Shown here: positions 11,201 to 24,466 of the stretch, piece after piece
Layout: each line of letters begins with the position of its first letter
Numbering within the stretch: position 1 is the stretch's first letter
Assembly: GCA_964057225.1 (NCBI GenBank)
Contig: OZ059897.1
Coordinates: 2,976,001 to 3,040,000 of the forward strand
Direction: 5' to 3'
Length of the DNA stretch: 64,000 nt
Source: Auanema rhodensis
Lineage: Eukaryota > Nematoda > Chromadorea > Rhabditida > Rhabditidae
Position numbers and translations under genes: made by a program
The notes under the pieces: model-generated
The model's database searches: none
What the model was told of the DNA's origin: nothing
The model's input: the letters and a program-made list of their open reading frames with translations, nothing else

Positions 11201-13226
11201 CGTGAAATTATTTAGAAATTTTTCGGGAAAATTTTTGTCACAATGTTTTTGGAAGCAATGTTGAGTGTACATGGGAACTCAGCATACACTAATGCATTAT
11301 TTATCAAACGATCATAACTAATTTTTGTATAGAGCGTTTCTCAATGTAGTATAGTGCATTCGATGCGGATTTTTAAGCTGCGTCGATCTTTGTTATCAGA
11401 TTTGAGTTAGCTTAAAAATGCACCGAGATATCAACTGATATATGTTCACACTTATATCCTCGATTTTCACCCTGAAGAAATGATTTTTTCGTTGAAAAAC
11501 ATTGTCCATCGTATTCGTCTTGAAAAAAAAAATCTAAAAACGTCTACTTTTTGTGAAATTATTCAGAAATTTTTCGGGAAAATTTTTGTCAAAATGTTTT
11601 TGGAAGCAATGTTGAGTGTACATGGGAACTCAACATACACTAATGCATTATTTTTTAAACGATCATAACTAATTTTTGTATGGAGCGTTTCTCAATGTAG
11701 TATAGTGCATTCGATGCGGATTTTTGAGCTGCGTTGATCTGTGTTATCAGATTTGCGCTAGCTTAAAAATGCACCGAGTAATCAACTGATATAGGTTCAC
11801 ACTTATATCCTCGATTTTCACCCTGAAGAATTAATTTTTTCGTTGAATAACATTGTCCATCGTCTTTGCCTTGAGAAAAGAAATCTAAAAACTCCTACTT
11901 TTTGTGAAATTATTTAGAAATTTTTCGGGAAAATTTTTGTCACAATGTTTTTGGAAGCAATGTTGAGTGTACATGGGAACTCAGCATACACTAATGCATT
12001 ATTTTTCAAACGATCATAACTAATTTTTGTATAGAGCGTTTCTCAATGTAGTATAGTGCATTCGATGCGGATTTTTAAGCTGCGTCGATCTGTGTTATCA
12101 GATTTGAGTTAGCTTAAAAATGCACCGAGATATCAACTGATATATGTTCACACTTATATCCTCGATTTTCACCCTGAAGAAATGATTTTTTCGTTGAAAA
12201 ACATTGTCCATCGTATTCGTCTTGAAAAAAAGAATCTAAAAACATCTACTTTTTGTGAAATTATTTAGAAATTTTTCGGGAAAATTTTTGTCACAATGTT
12301 TTTGGAAGCAATGTTGAGTGTACATGGGAACTCAACATACACTAATGCATTATTTTTCAAACGATCATAACTAATTTTTGTATGGAGCGTTTCTCAATGT
12401 AGTATAGTGCATTCGATGCGGATTTTTGAGCTGCGTTGATCTGTGTTATCAGATTTGCGCTAGCTTAAAAATGCACCGAGTAATCAACTGATATAGGTTC
12501 ACACTTATATCCTCGATTTTCACCCTGAAGAATTAATTTTTTCGTTGAATAACATTGTCCATCGTCTTTGCCTTGAGAAAAGAAATCTAAAAACTCCTAC
12601 TTTTTGTGAAATTATTTAGAAATTTTTCGGGAAAATTTTTGTCACAATGTTTTTGGAAGCAATGTTGAGTGTACATGGGAACTCAGCATACACTAATGCA
12701 TTATTTTTCAAACGATCATAACTAATTTTTGTATAGAGCGTTTCTCAATGTAGTATAGTGCATTCGATGCGGATTTTTGAGTTGCGTTGATCTGTGTTAT
12801 CAGATTTGCGCTAGCTTAAAAATGCACCGAGTAATCAACTGATATATGTTCACACTTATATCCTCGATTTTCACCCTGAAGAAATGATTTTTTCGTTGAA
12901 AAACATTGTCCATCGTATTCGTCTTGAAAAAAGGAATCTAAAAACATCTACTTTTTGTGAAATTATTTAGAAATTTTTCGGGAAAATTTTTGTCACAATG
13001 TTTTTGGAAGCAATGTTGAGTGTACATGGGAACTCAGCATACACTAATGCATTATTTTTCAAACGATCATAACTAATTCTTGTATAGAGCGTTTCTCAAT
13101 GTAGTATAGTGCATTCGATGCGGATTTTTAAGCTGCGTCGATCTGTGTTATCAGATTTGAGTTAGCTTAAAAATGCACCGAGATATCAACTGATATATGT
13201 TCACACTTATATCCTCGATTTTCACC

Positions 13227-13355
13227 CTGAAGAAATGATTTTTTCGTTGAAAAACATTGTCCATCGTATTCGTCTTGAAAAAAGGAATCTAAAAACATCT
13301 ACTTTTTGTGAAATTATTTAGAAATTTTTCGGGAAAATTTTTGTCACAATGTTTT
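13227..13355 (+). other. Hammerhead-ribozyme-like core, incomplete
   Basis: CTGAAGA (13227-13233) fits the hammerhead CUGANGA box. It is followed by AATGA (13234-13238), a 5-T loop and TCGTT (13244-13248). These form a 5-bp stem II with one G-U pair. GAAA follows directly (13249-13252). Starting at the last A of GAAA, AAACATTGT (13252-13260) is perfectly complementary to ACAATGTTT (13346-13354), placed where stem III would close, with T at 13355 in the cleavage position. Against this, the flank just before CTGAAGA and the bases after 13355 do not form a convincing stem I (at most GG/CC), and UUU is a poor cleavage triplet. Type 1 keeps the core but has a mismatch in stem III. Type 2 loses GAAA (gaat) and stem II. 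It may be a decayed ribozyme or chance. Confidence 0.25.
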
Positions 13356-13585
13356 TGGAAGCAATGTTGAGTGTACATGGGAACTCAGCATACACTAATG
13401 CATTATTTTTCAAACGATCATAACTAATTTTTGTATAGAGCGTTTCTCAATGTAGTATAGTGCATTCGATGCGGATTTTTAAGCTGCGTCGATCTGTGTT
13501 ATCAGATTTGAGTTAGCTTAAAAATGCACCGAGATATCAACTGATATATGTTCACACTTATATCCTCGATTTTCACCCTGAAGAA
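13235..13585 (+). repeat. Reference type 3 monomer
   Basis: Type 3 has the type 1 head (atga, gaaaaac, attcgtc, acatctac) but usually GG at m50-m51, TAG at m85, C at m113 and G at m154. Its usual tail is the second haplotype: C at m256, agt at m277-m279, ata at m300-m302 and T at m315. By eye it looks like a mixture of a type 1 left part and a type 2 middle part. An old recombinant that was then amplified would explain it, but this is inference. Confidence 0.92.
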
Positions 13586-15691
13586 ATGATTTTTTCGTTG
13601 AAAAACATTGTCCATCGTATTCGTCTTGAAAAAAAGAATCTAAAAACATCTACTTTTTGTGAAATTATTCAGAAATTTTTCGGGAAAATTTTTGTCAAAA
13701 TGTTTTTGGAAGCAATGTTGAGTGTACATGGGAACTCAACATACACTAATGCATTATTTTTCAAACGATCATAACTAATTTTTGTATGGAGCGTTTCTCA
13801 ATGTAGTATAGTGCATTCGATGCGGATTTTTAAGCTGCGTTGATCTGTGTTATCAGATTTGCGCTAGCTTAAAAATGCACCGAGTAATCAACTGATATAG
13901 GTTCACACTTATATCCTCGATTTTCACCCTGAAGAATTAATTTTTTCGTTGAATAACATTGTCCATCGTCTTTGCCTTGAGAAAAGAAATCTAAAAACTC
14001 CTACTTTTTGTGAAATTATTTAGAAATTTTTCGGGAAAATTTTTGTCACAATGTTTTTGGAAGCAATGTTGAGTGTACATGGGAACTCAGCATACACTAA
14101 TGCATTATTTTTCAAACGATCATAACTAATTTTTGTATGGAGCGTTTCTCAATGTAGTATAGTGCATTCGATGCGGATTTTTAAGCTGCGTCGATCTGTG
14201 TTATCAGATTTGAGTTAGCTTAAAAATGCACCGAGATATCAACTGATATATGTTCACACTTATATCCTCGATTTTCACCCTGAAGAAATGATTTTTTCGT
14301 TGAAAAACATTGTCCATCGTATTCGTCTTGAAAAAAGGAATCTAAAAACATCTACTTTTTGTGAAATTATTTAGAAATTTTTCGGGAAAATTTTTGTCAC
14401 AATGTTTTTGGAAGCAATGTTGAGTGTACATGGGAACTCAGCATACACTAATGCATTATTTTTCAAACGATCATAACTAATTCTTGTATAGAGCGTTTCT
14501 CAATGTAGTATAGTGCATTCGATGCGGATTTTTAAGCTGCGTCGATCTGTGTTATCAGATTTGAGTTAGCTTAAAAATGCACCGAGATATCAACTGATAT
14601 ATGTTCACACTTATATCCTCGATTTTCACCCTGAAGAAATGATTTTTTCGTTGAAAAACATTGTCCATCGTATTCGTCTTGAAAAAAGGAATCTAAAAAC
14701 ATCTACTTTTTGTGAAATTATTTAGAAATTTTTCGGGAAAATTTTTGTCACAATGTTTTTGGAAGCAATGTTGAGTGTACATGGGAACTCAGCATACACT
14801 AATGCATTATTTTTCAAACGATCATAACTAATTTTTGTATAGAGCGTTTCTCAATGTAGTATAGTGCATTCGATGCGGATTTTTAAGCTGCGTCGATCTG
14901 TGTTATCAGATTTGAGTTAGCTTAAAAATGCACCGAGATATCAACTGATATATGTTCACACTTATATCCTCGATTTTCACCCTGAAGAAATGATTTTTTC
15001 GTTGAAAAACATTGTCCATCGTATTCGTCTTGAAAAAAAGAATCTAAAAACATCTACTTTTTGTGAAATTATTCAGAAATTTTTCGGGAAAATTTTTGTC
15101 AAAATGTTTTTGGAAGCAATGTTGAGTGTACATGGGAACTCAACATACACTAATGCATTATTTTTCAAACGATCATAACTAATTTTTGTATGGAGCGTTT
15201 CTCAATGTAGTATAGTGCATTCGATGCGGATTTTTAAGCTGCGTTGATCTGTGTTATCAGATTTGCGCTAGCTTAAAAATGCACCGAGTAATCAACTGAT
15301 ATAGGTTCACACTTATATCCTCGATTTTCACCCTGAAGAATTAATTTTTTCGTTGAATAACATTGTCCATCGTCTTTGCCTTGAGAAAAGAAATCTAAAA
15401 ACTCCTACTTTTTGTGAAATTATTTAGAAATTTTTCGGGAAAATTTTTGTCACAATGTTTTTGGAAGCAATGTTGAGTGTACATGGGAACTCAGCATACA
15501 CTAATGCATTATTTTTCAAACGATCATAACTAATTTTTGTATAGAGCGTTTCTCAATGTAGTATAGTGCATTCGATGCGGATTTTTAAGCTGCGTCGATC
15601 AGTGTTATCAGATTTGAGTTAGCTTAAAAATGCACCGAGATATCAACTGATATATGTTCACACTTATATCCTCGATTTTCACCCTGAAGAA

Positions 15692-18600
15692 ATGATTTTT
15701 TCGTTGAAAAACATTGTCCATCGTATTCGTCTTGAAAAAAGGAATCTAAAAACATCTACTTTTTGTGAAATTATTTAGAAATTTTTCGGGAAAATTTTTG
15801 TCAAAATGTTTTTGGAAGCAATGTTGAGTGTACATGGGAACTCAGCATACACTAATGCATTATTTTTCAAACGATCATAACTAATTTTTGTATAGAGCGT
15901 TTCTCAATGTAGTATAGTGCATTCGATGCGGATTTTTAAGCTGCGTCGATCTGTGTTATCAGATTTGAGTTAGCTTAAAAATGCACCGAGATATCAACTG
16001 ATATATGTTCACACTTATATCCTCGATTTTCACCCTGAAGAAATGATTTTTTCGTTGAAAAACATTGTCCATCGTATTCGTCTTGAAAAAAGGAATCTAA
16101 AAACATCTACTTTTTGTGAAATTATTTAGAAATTTTTCGGTAAAATTTTTGTCACAATGTTTTTGGAAGCAATGTTGAGTGTACATGGGAACTCAGCATA
16201 CACTTATGCATTATTTTTCAAACGATCATAACTAATTTTTGTATAGAGCGTTTCTCAATGTAGTATAGTGCATTCGATGCGGATTTTTGAGTTGCGTTGA
16301 TCTGTGTTATCAGATTTGCGCTAGCTTAAAAATGCACCGAGTAATCAACTGATATATGTTCACAGTTATATCCTCGATTTTCACCCTGAAGAAATGATTT
16401 TTTCGTTGAAAAACATTGTCCATCGTATTCGTCTTGAAAAAAGGAATCTAAAAACATCTACTTTTTGTGAAATTATTCAGAAATTTTTCGGGAAAATTTT
16501 TGTCACAATGTTTTTGGAAGCAATGTTGAGTGTACATGGGAACTCAGCATACACTAATGCATTATTTTTCAAACGATCATAACTAATTTTTGTATAGAGC
16601 GTTTCTCAATGTAGTATAGTGCATTCGATGCGGATTTTTAAGCTGCGTCGATCTGTGTTATCAGATTTGAGTTAGCTTAAAAATGCACCGAGATATCAAC
16701 TGATATATGTTCACACTTATATCCTCGATTTTCACCCTGAAGAAATGATTTTTTCGTTGAAAAACATTGTCCATCGTATTCGTCTTGAAAAAAAGAATCT
16801 AAAAACATCTACTTTTTGTGAAATTATTCAGAAATTTTTCGGGAAAATTTTTGTCAAAATGTTTTTGGAAGCAATGTTGAGTGTACATGGGAACTCAACA
16901 TACACTAATGCATTATTTTTCAAACGATCATAACTAATTTTTGTATGGAGCGTTTCTCAATGTAGTATAGTGCATTCGATGCGGATTTTTAAGCTGCGTT
17001 GATCTGTGTTATCAGATTTGCGCTAGCTTAAAAATGCACCGAGTAATCAACTGATATAGGTTCACACTTATATCCTCGATTTTCACCCTGAAGAATTAAT
17101 TTTTTCGTTGAATAACATTGTCCATCGTATTCGTCTTGAAAAAAGGAATCTAAAAACATCTACTTTTTGTGAAATTATTTAGAAATTTTTCGGGAAAATT
17201 TTTGTCACAATGTTTTTGGAAGCAATGTTGAGTGTACATGGGAACTCAGCATACACTAATGCATTATTTTTCAAACGATCATAACTAATTTTTGTATGGA
17301 GCGTTTCTCAATGTAGTATAGTGCATTCGATGCGGATTTTTAAGCTGCGTTGATCTGTGTTATCAGATTTGCGCTAGCTTAAAAATGCACCGAGATATCA
17401 ACTGATATATGTTCACACTTATATCCTCGATTTTCACCCTGAAGAAATGATTTTTTCGTTGAAAAACATTGTCCATCGTATTCGTCTTGAAAAAAGGAAT
17501 CTAAAAACATCTACTTTTTGTGAAATTATTTAGAAATTTTTCGGGAAAATTTTTGTCAAAATGTTTTTGGAAGCAATGTTGAGTGTACATGGGAACTCAG
17601 CATACACTAATGCATTATTTTTCAAACGATCATAACTAATTTTTGTATAGAGCGTTTCTCAATGTAGTATAGTGCATTCGATGCGGATTTTTAAGCTTCG
17701 TCGATCTGTGTTATCAGATTTGAGTTAGCTTAAAAATGCACCGAGATATCAACTGATATATGTTCACACTTATATCCTCGATTTTCACCCTGAAGAAATG
17801 ATTTTTTCGTTGAAAAACATTGTCCATCGTATTCGTCTTGAAAAAAGGAATCTAAAAACATCTACTTTTTGTGAAATTATTTAGAAATTTTTCGGTAAAA
17901 TTTTTGTCACAATGTTTTTGGAAGCAATGTTGAGTGTACATGGGAACTCAGCATACACTAATGCATTATTTTTCAAACGATCATAACTAATTTTTGAATA
18001 GAGCGTTTCTCAATGTAGTATAGTGCATTCGATGCGGATTTTTGAGTTGCGTTGATCTGTGTTATCAGATTTGCGCTAGCTTAAAAATGCACCGAGTAAT
18101 CAACTGATATATGTTCACACTTATATCCTCGATTTTCACCCTGAAGAAATGATTTTTTCGTTGAAAAACATTGTCCATCGTATTCGTCTTGAAAAAAGGA
18201 ATCTAAAAACATCTACTTTTTGTGAAATTATTCAGAAATTTTTCGGGAAAATTTTTGTCACAATGTTTTTGGAAGCAATGTTGAGTGTACATGGGAACTC
18301 AGCATACACTAATGCATTATTTTTCAAACGATCATAACTAATTTTTGTATAGAGCGTTTCTCAATGTAGTATAGTGCATTCGATGCGGATTTTTAAGCTG
18401 CGTCGATCTGTGTTATCAGATTTGAGTTAGCTTAAAAATGCACCGAGATATCAACTGATATATGTTCACACTTATATCCTCGATTTTCACCCTGAAGAAA
18501 TGATTTTTTCGTTGAAAAACATTGTCCATCGTATTCGTCTTGAAAAAAAGAATCTAAAAACATCTACTTTTTGTGAAATTATTCAGAAATTTTTCGGGAA

Positions 18601-19201
18601 AATTTTTGTCAAAATGTTTTTGGAAGCAATGTTGAGTGTACATGGGAACTCAACATACACTAATGCATTATTTTTCAAACGATCATAACTAATTTTTGTA
18701 TGGAGCGTTTCTCAATGTAGTGTAGTGCATTCGATGCGGATTTTTAAGCTGCGTTGATCTGTGTTATCAGATTTGCGCTAGCTTAAAAATGCACCGAGTA
18801 ATCAACTGATATAGGTTCACACTTATATCCTCGATTTTCACCCTGAAGAATTAATTTTTTCGTTGAATAACATTGTCCATCGTATTCGTCTTGAAAAAAG
18901 GAATCTAAAAACATCTACTTTTTGTGAAATTATTTAGAAATTTTTCGGGAAAATTTTTGTCACAATGTTTTTGGAAGCAATGTTGAGTGTACATGGGAAC
19001 TCAGCATACACTAATGCATTATTTTTCAAACGATCATAACTAATTTTTGTATAGAGCGTTTCTCAATGTAGTATAGTGCATTCGATGCGGATTTTTAAGC
19101 TGCGTCGATCTGTGTTATCAGATTTGAGTTAGCTTGAAAATGCACCGAGATATCAACTGATATATGTTCACACTTATATCCTCGATTTTCACCCTGAAGA
19201 A
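15692..19201 (+). repeat. Tandem duplication of a 5-monomer block (3-3-1-1-x)
   Basis: Monomers 15692-17446 are repeated at 17447-19201, offset 1755 bp. Shared rare markers are cggtaaa (16139 and 17894), gagttgcg in the next tail, and a type 1 copy with GG at m50-m51, C at m113 and G at m154 (16394 and 18149). Both copies end in a type 2/3 chimera (17096 and 18851). Private differences include cacttatgc and cacagtt in the first copy, and aagcttcg and tttgaatag in the second. Confidence 0.82.
17096..17446 (+). repeat. Chimeric monomer: type 2 head, type 3 body
   Basis: The copy starts ttaa...gaataac (type 2) and switches between m18 and m34 to attcgtc, GG at m50-m51 and acatctac (type 3). The same junction recurs at 18851, 20255, 24116, 24818 and 28679, so one recombinant has been amplified with its surrounding blocks. 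Confidence 0.82.
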
Positions 19202-19903
19202 ATGATTTTTTCGTTGAAAAACATTGTCCATCGTATTCGTCTTGAAAAAAAGAATCTAAAAACATCTACTTTTTGTGAAATTATTCAGAAATTTTTCGGG
19301 AAAATTTTTGTCAAAATGTTTTTGGAAGCAATGTTGAGTGTACATGGGAACTCAACATACACTAATGCATTATTTTTCAAACGATCATAACTAATTTTTG
19401 TATGGAGCGTTTCTCAATGTAGTATAGTGCATTCGATGCGGATTTTTAAGCTGCGTTGATCTGTGTTATCAGATTTGCGCTAGCTTAAAAATGCACCGAG
19501 TAATCAACTGATATATGTTCACACTTATATCCTCGATTTTCACCCTGAAGAAATGATTTTTTCGTTGAAAAACATTGTCCATCGTATTCGTCTTGAAAAA
19601 AAGAATCTAAAAACATCTACTTTTTGTGAAATTATTCAGAAATTTTTCGGGAAAATTTTTGTCAAAATGTTTTTGGAAGCAATGTTGAGTGTACATGGGA
19701 ACTCAGCATACACTAATGCATTATTTTTCAAACGATCATAACTAATTTTTGTATAGAGCGTTTCTCAATGTAGTATAGTGCATTCGATGCGGATTTTTAA
19801 GCTGCGTTGATCTGTGTTATCAGATTTGCGCTAGCTTAAAAATGCACCGAGTAATCAACTGATATAGGTTCACACTTATATCCTCGATTTTCACCCTGAA
19901 GAA

Positions 19904-22900
19904 TTAATTTTTTCGTTGAATAACATTGTCCATCATCTTTGCCTTGAAAAAAGAAATCTAAAAACTCCTACTTTTTGTGAAATTATTTAGAAATTTTTCG
20001 GGAAAATTTTTGTCACAATGTTTTTGGAAGCAATGTTGAGTGTACATGGGAACTCAGCATACACTAATGCATTATTTTTCAAACGATCATAACTAATTTT
20101 TGTATGGAGCGTTTCTCAATGTAGTATAGTGCATTCGATGCGGATTTTTAAGCTGCGTTGATCTGTGTTATCAGATTTGCGCTAGCTTAAAAATGCACCG
20201 AGTAATCAACTGATATAGGTTCACACTTATATCCTCGATTTTCACCCTGAAGAATTAATTTTTTCGTTGAATAACATTGTCCATCGTATTCGTCTTGAAA
20301 AAAGGAATCTAAAAACATCTACTTTTTGTGAAATTATTTAGAAATTTTTCGGGAAAATTTTTGTCACAATGTTTTTGGAAGCAATGTTGAGTGTACATGG
20401 GAACTCAGCATACACTAATGCATTATTTTTCAAACGATCATAACTAATTTTTGTATAGAGCGTTTCTCAATGTAGTATAGTGCATTCGATGCGGATTTTT
20501 AAGCTGCGTCGATCTGTGTTATCAGATTTGAGTTAGCTTAAAAATGCACCGAGATATCAACTGATATATGTTCACACTTATATCCTCGATTTTCACCCTG
20601 AAGAAATGATTTTTTCGTTGAAAAACATTGTCCATCGTATTCGTCTTGAAAAAAAGAATCTAAAAACATCTACTTTTTGTGAAATTATTTAGAAATTTTT
20701 CGGGAAAATTTTTGTCACAATGTTTTTGGAAGCAATGTTGAGTGTACATGGGAACTCAACATACACTAATGCATTATTTTTCAAACGATCATAACTAATT
20801 TTTGTATAGAGCGTTTCTCAATGTAGTATAGTGCATTCGATGCGGATTTTTAAGCTGCGTTGATCTGTGTTATCAGATTTGCGCTAGCTTAAAAATGCAC
20901 CGAGTAATGAACTGATATAGGTTCACACTTATATCCTCGATTTTCACCCTGAAGAAATGATTTTTTCGTTGAAAAACATTGTCCATCGTATTCGTCTTGA
21001 AAAAAAGAATCTAAAAACATCTACTTTTTGTGAAATTATTTAGAAATTTTTCGGGAAAATTTTTGTCACAATGTTTTTGGAAGCAATGTTGAGTGTACAT
21101 GGGAACTCAACATACACTAATGCATTATTTTTCAAACGATCATAACTAATTTTTGTATGGAGCGTTTCTCAATGTAGTATAGTGCATTCGATGCGGATTT
21201 TTAAGCTGCGTTGATCTGTGTTATCAGATTTGCGCTAGCTTAAAAATGCACCGAGTAATGAACTGATATAGGTTCACACTTATATCCTCGATTTTCACCC
21301 TGAAGAAATGATTTTTTCGTTGAAAAACATTGTCCATCGTATTCGTCTTGAAAAAAAGAATCTAAAAACATCTACTTTTTGTGAAATTATTCAGAAATTT
21401 TTCGGGAAAATTATTGTCAAAATGTTTTTGGAAGCAATGTTGAGTGTATATGGGAACTCAACATACACTAATGCATTATTTTTCAAACGATCATAACTAA
21501 TTTTTGTATGGAGCGTTTCTCAATGTAGTATAGTGCATTCGATGCGGATTTTTAAGCTGCGTTGATCTGTGTTATCAGATTTGCGCTAGCTTAAAAATGC
21601 ACCGAGTAATCAACTGATATAGGTTCACACTTATATCCTCGATTTTCACCCTGAAGAATTAATTTTTTCGTTGAATAACATTGTCCATCGTCTTTGCCTT
21701 GAGAAAAGAAATCTAAAAACTCCTACTTTTTGTGAAATTATTTAGAAATTTTTCGGGAAAATTTTTGTCACAATGTTTTTGGAAGCAATGTTGAGTGTAC
21801 ATGGGAACTCAGCATACACTAATGCATTATTTTTCAAACGATCATAACTAATTTTTGTATAGAGCGTTTCTCAATGTAGTATAGTGCATTCGATGCGGAT
21901 TTTTAAGCTGCGTCGATCTGTGTTATCAGATTTGAGTTAGCTTGAAAATGCACCGAGATATCAACTGATATATGTTCACACTTATATCCTCGATTTTCAC
22001 CCTGAAGAAATGATTTTTTCGTTGAAAAACATTGTCCATCGTATTCGTCTTGAAAAAAGGAATCTAAAAACATCCACTTTTTGTGAAATTATTTAGAAAT
22101 TTTTCGGGAAAATTTTTGTCACAATGTTTTTGGAAGCAATGTTGAGTGTACATGGGAACTCAGCATACACTAATGCATTATTTTTCAAACGATCATAACT
22201 AATTTTTGTATAGAGCGTTTCTCAATGTAGTATAGTGCATTCGATGCGGATTTTTAAGCTGCGTCGATCTGTGTTATCAGATTTGAGTTAGCTTAAAAAT
22301 GCACCGAGATATCAACTGATATATGTTCACACTTATATCCTCGATTTTCACCCTGAAGAAATGATTTTTTCGTTGAAAAACATTGTCCATCGTATTCGTC
22401 TTGAAAAAAAGAATCTAAAAACATCTACTTTTTGTGAAATTATTCAGAAATTTTTCGGGAAAATTTTTGTCAAAATGTTTTTGGAAGCAATGTTGAGTGT
22501 ACATGGGAACTCAACATACACTAATGCATTATTTTTCAAACGATCATAACTAATTTTTGTATGGAGCGTTTCTCAATGTAGTATAGTGCATTCGATGCGG
22601 ATTTTTGAGCTGCGTTGATCTGTGTTATCAGATTTGCGCTAGCTTAAAAATGCACCGAGTAATCAACTGATATAGGTTCACACTTATATCCTCGATTTTC
22701 ACCCTGAAGAAATGATTTTTTCGTTGAAAAACATTGTCCATCGTATTCGTCTTGAAAAAAAGAATCTAAAAACATCTACTTTTTGTGAAATTATTCAGAA
22801 ATTTTTCGGGAAAATTTTTGTCAAAATGTTTTTGGAAGCAATGTTGAGTGTACATGGGAACTCAACATACACTAATGCATTATTTTTCAAACGATCATAA

Positions 22901-24466
22901 CTAATTTTTGTATGGAGCGTTTCTCAATGTAGTATAGTGCATTCGATGCGGATTTTTGAGCTGCGTTGATCTGTGTTATCAGATTTGCGCTAGCTTTAAA
23001 ATGCACCGAGTAATCAACTGATATAGGTTCACACTTATATCCTCGATTTTCACCCTGAAGAATTAATTTTTTCGTTGAATAACATTGTCCATCGTCTTTG
23101 CCTTGAGAAAAGAAATCTAAAAACTCCTACTTTTTGTGAAATTATTTAGAAATTTTTCGGGAAAATTTTTGTCACAATGTTTTTGGAAGCAATGTTGAGT
23201 GTACATGGGAACTCAACATACACTAATGCATTATTTTTCAAACGATCATAACTAATTTTTGTATGGAGCGTTTCTCAATGTAGTATAGTGCATTCGATGC
23301 GGATTTTTAAGCTGCGTTGATCTGTGTTATCAGATTTGCGCTAGCTTAAAAATGCACCGAGTAATCAACTGATATAGGTTCACACTTATATCCTCGATTT
23401 TCACCCTGAAGAATTAATTTTTTCGTTGAATAACATTGTCCATCGTCTTTGCCTTGAGAAAAGAAATCTAAAAACTCCTACTTTTTGTGAAATTATTTAG
23501 AAATTTTTCGGGAAAATTTTTGTCACAATGTTTTTGGAAGCAATGTTGAGTGTACATGGGAACTCAGCATACACTAATGCATTATTTTTCAAACGATCAT
23601 AACTAATTTTTGTATAGAGCGTTTCTCAATGTAGTATAGTGCATTTGATGCGGATTTTTAAGCTGCGTCGATCTGTGTTATCAGATTTGAGTTAGCTTAA
23701 AAATGCACCGAGATATCAACTGATATATGTTCACACTTATATCCTCGATTTTCACCCTGAAGAAATGATTTTTTCGTTGAAAAACATTGTCCATCGTATT
23801 CGTCTTGAAAAAAAGAATCTAAAAACATCTACTTTTTGTGAAATTATTCAGAAATTTTTCGGGAAAATTTTTGTCAAAATGTTTTTGGAAGCAATGTTGA
23901 GTGTACATGGGAACTCAACATACACTAATGCATTATTTTTCAAACGATCATAACTAATTTTTGTATGGAGCGTTTCTCAATGTAGTATAGTGCATTCGAT
24001 GCGGATTTTTAAGCTGCGTTGATCTGTGTTATCAGATTTGCGCTAGCTTAAAAATGCACCGAGTAATCAACTGATATAGGTTCACACTTATATCCTCGAT
24101 TTTCACCCTGAAGAATTAATTTTTTCGTTGAATAACATTGTCCATCGTATTCGTCTTGAAAAAAGGAATCTAAAAACATCTACTTTTTGTGAAATTATTT
24201 AGAAATTTTTCGGGAAAATTTTTGTCACAATGTTTTTGGAAGCAATGTTGAGTGTACATGGGAACTCAGCATACACTAATGCATTATTTTTCAAACGATC
24301 ATAACTAATTTTTGTATAGAGCGTTTCTCAATGTAGTATAGTGCATTCGATGCGGATTTTTAAGCTGCGTTGATCTGTGTTATCAGATTTGCGCTAGCTT
24401 AAAAATGCACCGAGTAATCAACTGATATAGGTTCACACTTATATCCTCGATTTTCACCCTGAAGAA
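19904..24466 (+). repeat. 13-monomer higher-order block, copy 1 (4563 bp)
   Basis: Order 2-x-3-3-1-2-3-1-1-2-2-1-x. Diagnostic variants are aatgaactg (twice), a type 1 copy with attattg and gtatatggg at 21308 (F36I, H48Y in the incidental frame), catccac at about 22074, gctttaaaatg near 22990 and gcatttgatg near 23640. All recur 4563 bp later. Confidence 0.88.

Larger units (their letters stand above)
12884..15691 (+). repeat. Tandem duplication of a 4-monomer block (3-3-1-2)
   Basis: Monomers at 12884, 13235, 13586 and 13937 recur at 14288, 14639, 14990 and 15341. The rare aattcttg variant near 13078 returns near 14482, 1404 bp later. The last monomers of the pair differ by a few bases (for example gatcag in place of gatctg near 15600). 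A more diverged 2-3-3-1 order continues from 15341. Confidence 0.8.
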
